This document shows positions 62,240-64,000 of a stretch of 64,000 nt of DNA, piece by piece; positions within the stretch are counted from its first letter, which is position 1; each line of letters begins with the position of its first letter. The notes beneath the pieces were generated by a model that ran no database searches, had not been told where the DNA came from, and worked only from the letters and a program-made list of their open reading frames with translations. Origin of the DNA: JAJTZA01 sp041744075 (GTDB taxonomy: Bacteria > Verrucomicrobiota > Verrucomicrobiia > Chthoniobacterales > Terrimicrobiaceae); contig JBGTLQ010000167.1 of assembly GCA_041744075.1 (NCBI GenBank), forward strand, positions 1 to 64,000. The letters are read 5' to 3'. Position numbers and translations under genes: made by a program.

Positions 62240-62509
62240 TTAGAGGGTGAAAAATTTGATCAGCTCCGGGGATGGTCGCGCGATGACGTGCGAAGCGGCA
62301 AGATTGCCGACCCGTGCTGCTGATTCCTTGCCGGCTTCGACGGCTGCTTTGACGCTGCCGACATCGCCTTGGACGATGGTTGTGACCAAGGATCCCCCGA
62401 TGGAGATGGTTTTGATCAGTTGCACATTCGCAGCTTTGACCATGGCATCACTGGCTTCCACCAGGCCCACGTAGCCACGCGTTTCGATTAATCCGATTGC
62501 TTCGCTCAT
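62240..62509 (-). CDS. BMC-H shell hexamer protein, copy 3
   Basis: 89 residues. MSEAIGLIETRGYVGLVEASDAMVKAANVQLIKTISIGGSLVTTIVQGDVGSVKAAVEAGKESAARVG. The pore loop reads SIGGSL, different from both other BMC-H copies. It is 24 bases upstream of copy 2 and 48 bases after pduL. Confidence 0.96.
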   Translation of the reverse strand: MSEAIGLIETRGYVGLVEASDAMVKAANVQLIKTISIGGSLVTTIVQGDVGSVKAAVEAGKESAARVGNLAASHVIARPSPELIKFFTL

Positions 62510-62557
62510 GTTTTTGTTTGTGTTGTTTGGTTGACTGGGTTGATTCGAGATAAAAAA

Positions 62558-63232
62558 TTAGGGGACCGTGAGTTCGACTCGTGTGGCGCGTTCCAAATCG
62601 CAGGCGTTGGCCTCATCGGTGTCCATGTGCACTTCAAGTTTGAACGAAGGATCAACACGCACGATCATATCGTCGAAGCGTGTGGTGCATCCCCCGGAAG
62701 TCACTTTGAGTGTGATGAGGTCAAGGTGCTTGACCCCGTAAAATTTGGCATCGCTGGGCGACATGTGGACGTGACGGGCCGCACGAATGATCCCATTTCT
62801 CATTTCCAGAATGCCCTTGGGGCCCATGACGTATCCCCCCGGTGTCCCGTCGATGTCGCCTGACATTTTGACGGGAAGGTCGATGCCGAGTTGGATCGCA
62901 TCGGTGAATGCCAGCTCGATCTGGGTCAGATTGCGCTCTGGTCCAAGGATTCGCAGATTGGGAATGATGCGTTTGCGCGGGCCGATGAGGGTCACGGTTT
63001 GTTCCGAAGCAAACTGGCCTTCCTGATACAGCCATTTGTGAACGGTCAGCTTGGCTCCTTCACCAAAAAGGACAGCCAAGTTTTCCGGCGAGATGTGCAT
63101 ATGACGAGCCGAACTATTGACCACCAACACTGGAGCATCCCCGTGCGGCAGGGATTTTCCCAGCTGACGGGAGAGTGACTCACGAACCAAAGATTCAACA
63201 ACAGAACGGGAGGGTGGCGGAAGTACACTCAT
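62558..63232 (-). CDS. pduL: Phosphate propanoyltransferase PduL
   Basis: 224 residues. Two HxH zinc motifs, SARHMHISPENL and AARHVHMSPSDA, and the body KSGDIDGTPGGYVMGPKGILEM. The first ~20 residues (SRSVVESLVRESLSRQLG) are an amphipathic encapsulation helix similar to that of the aldehyde dehydrogenase. PduL swaps CoA for phosphate on the acyl group. First gene of the operon, divergent from the DeoR gene. Confidence 0.96.
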   Translation of the reverse strand: MSVLPPPSRSVVESLVRESLSRQLGKSLPHGDAPVLVVNSSARHMHISPENLAVLFGEGAKLTVHKWLYQEGQFASEQTVTLIGPRKRIIPNLRILGPERNLTQIELAFTDAIQLGIDLPVKMSGDIDGTPGGYVMGPKGILEMRNGIIRAARHVHMSPSDAKFYGVKHLDLITLKVTSGGCTTRFDDMIVRVDPSFKLEVHMDTDEANACDLERATRVELTVP

Positions 63233-63332
63233 GTGCGAAAATTGAGGGATGGGGAAAGGCCTTGAAACTTCTGAAGGGAAGGACAGACGAACAAGCTATG
63301 AAAATGGGAGAGATTCAAATTCTGCTAATTTC

Positions 63333-63360
63333 TTTGTTTATGTTTGTATCGGTTTGTTTG
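63333..63360. promoter_or_regulatory. Phased TTTGT direct repeats in the regulator-BMC intergenic region
   Basis: TTTGT begins at 63333, 63343 and 63353, exactly 10 bases apart, one helical turn, in the 182-base gap between pduL and the DeoR gene. Direct repeats of this type are a usual DeoR-family operator. It is therefore the leading candidate for control of the BMC operon and of the regulator. Confidence 0.5.
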
Positions 63361-63414
63361 TAAGGGATCAAGAGAATTCTTTTCAAACTGCAAAAAAAAC
63401 TTTACCGCATCTCG

Positions 63415-64000
63415 ATGCTTGCCATTGAACGTCACCGCCGCCTTTTGGATTTGCTTCAGAATTCTGGAAGCGTCCGCACCGCAGAAGCGGCTCGGGCCTT
63501 GGGTGTCACCGAAGAAACCGTGCGGCGGGATTTTGAGAAACTCGAGGCCGAGGGGACGTTGTTGCGTTCGCACGGGGGAGCCGTCAAACTTGAGCCCTCC
63601 CGACAGGAAGTCTCGGAGGAGGAGCGTGTGCATCAGAATATCGAGGCCAAACAGGTGATCGGGCGGGTCGTGCTTGGGCGCATCAGAGCCGGGCAAACCA
63701 TCCTATTTGATGCGAGCACCACCGTGAGGCAACTGGCTGAGATCCTCCCGGACCAGCCCCTCACGGTCATCACGAATGGACTACGGACTGCCCTGATCTT
63801 AACACAAAAACCCGCTATTCGGGTGATTCTGCTTGGTGGTGACCTTCACACCAACTCTCTCTCGTGTGCAGGAGATGCAGCCGAGCAGGCGTTGGATCTC
63901 ATTCATATTGATACGGCTTATATGTCCTGCCGGGGCTTCGATGTGCGACGTGGCCCAAGCGAGGCCACCGAGGAACAAGCTCGTCTCAAGCGAAGAATCG
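63415..64000 (+). CDS. DeoR-family transcriptional regulator, 3'-truncated
   Basis: 195 codons visible; the gene continues past the window end. Winged helix (IERHRRLLDLLQNSGSVRTAEAARALGVTEETVRRDFEKLEAEGTLLRSHGGAVK) then a sugar-phosphate-sensing domain (ILFDASTTVRQLAEILPDQ, VITNGLRTALIL, VILLGGDLHTNSLSCAGD). Divergent from the BMC operon and probably its repressor, relieved by a sugar phosphate. No clear Shine-Dalgarno precedes the ATG at 63415. Confidence 0.93.
   Translation, partial: MLAIERHRRLLDLLQNSGSVRTAEAARALGVTEETVRRDFEKLEAEGTLLRSHGGAVKLEPSRQEVSEEERVHQNIEAKQVIGRVVLGRIRAGQTILFDASTTVRQLAEILPDQPLTVITNGLRTALILTQKPAIRVILLGGDLHTNSLSCAGDAAEQALDLIHIDTAYMSCRGFDVRRGPSEATEEQARLKRRI

Overview
The window reads as a piece of a Verrucomicrobiota (PVC superphylum) chromosome. 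The strongest sign is the right end: a bacterial microcompartment (BMC) operon with shell proteins, a class II aldolase, a CoA-acylating aldehyde dehydrogenase, PduL and acetate kinase, read away from a DeoR-type regulator. That is the layout of the Planctomycetes/Verrucomicrobia fucose/rhamnose-type compartment. Other signs are a PEP-CTERM remnant, secreted proteins with a 'VEYS-DL-W' type segment, and a DUF3352-like secreted protein. All assignments rest on reading translated sequence and motifs; no database search was run.

Layout. 1-2.8 kb: 3' part of an RND efflux pump. 2.9-8.6 kb (minus): mutB, mutA and a carboxyltransferase 5S-type subunit, a methylmalonyl-CoA (succinate-propionate) module. 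8.7-11.1 kb: two small membrane-anchored coiled-coil proteins and a CPA1 Na+/H+ antiporter. 11.1-14.7 kb (minus): two overlapping ABC exporter half-transporters with complementary degenerate motifs, so probably a heterodimer. 14.7-18.2 kb (minus): rsmE, rplQ (terminator after it), rpoA and a BASS-family transporter. 18.3-21.6 kb: a GAF-GGDEF protein and a large secreted protein with one c-type haem motif. 21.6-23.6 kb (minus): a secreted DUF3300 protein with a low-complexity tail. 23.8-29.1 kb: a helical-repeat/methyltransferase fusion, a ClpX-like ATPase, a small membrane protein (minus) and a secreted protein. 29.1-35.0 kb: tRNA-Gly, an FmdB-like protein, a coiled-coil/TPR protein, then rbfA-nrnA-truB-ribF.

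35.0-39.4 kb: an RND adaptor and pump. 39.4-45.6 kb: bioD, an aminotransferase and an Lrp-like regulator (one minus-strand run), a histone H1-like protein, a MerR regulator, an adenylate cyclase, and a four-helix-bundle protein bracketed by imperfect palindromes. 45.6-47.7 kb: a YtrA-like GntR regulator with an ABC ATPase and permease. 47.9-52.9 kb: PIN-PhoH ATPase, peroxiredoxin, PpiC lipoprotein and two methyltransferases. 52.9-56.1 kb is an accessory pocket: PEP-CTERM remnant, orphan AbrB antitoxin, REP-like hairpin, YiiX-like lipoprotein, hypothetical genes and gene-poor DNA with repeats.

56.1-64 kb: the BMC operon, transcribed pduL, BMC-H, BMC-H, ackA, BMC-H, BMC-P, aldehyde dehydrogenase, BMC-P, BMC-P, aldolase, dehydrogenase. 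The DeoR gene runs off the window end. Expected flow: the aldolase cleaves a sugar phosphate inside the shell, the aldehyde dehydrogenase and the NAD-dependent dehydrogenase process the aldehyde and balance NAD, PduL makes the acyl phosphate, and AckA recovers ATP. The products could feed the methylmalonyl-CoA module at the left end, but that link is inference.
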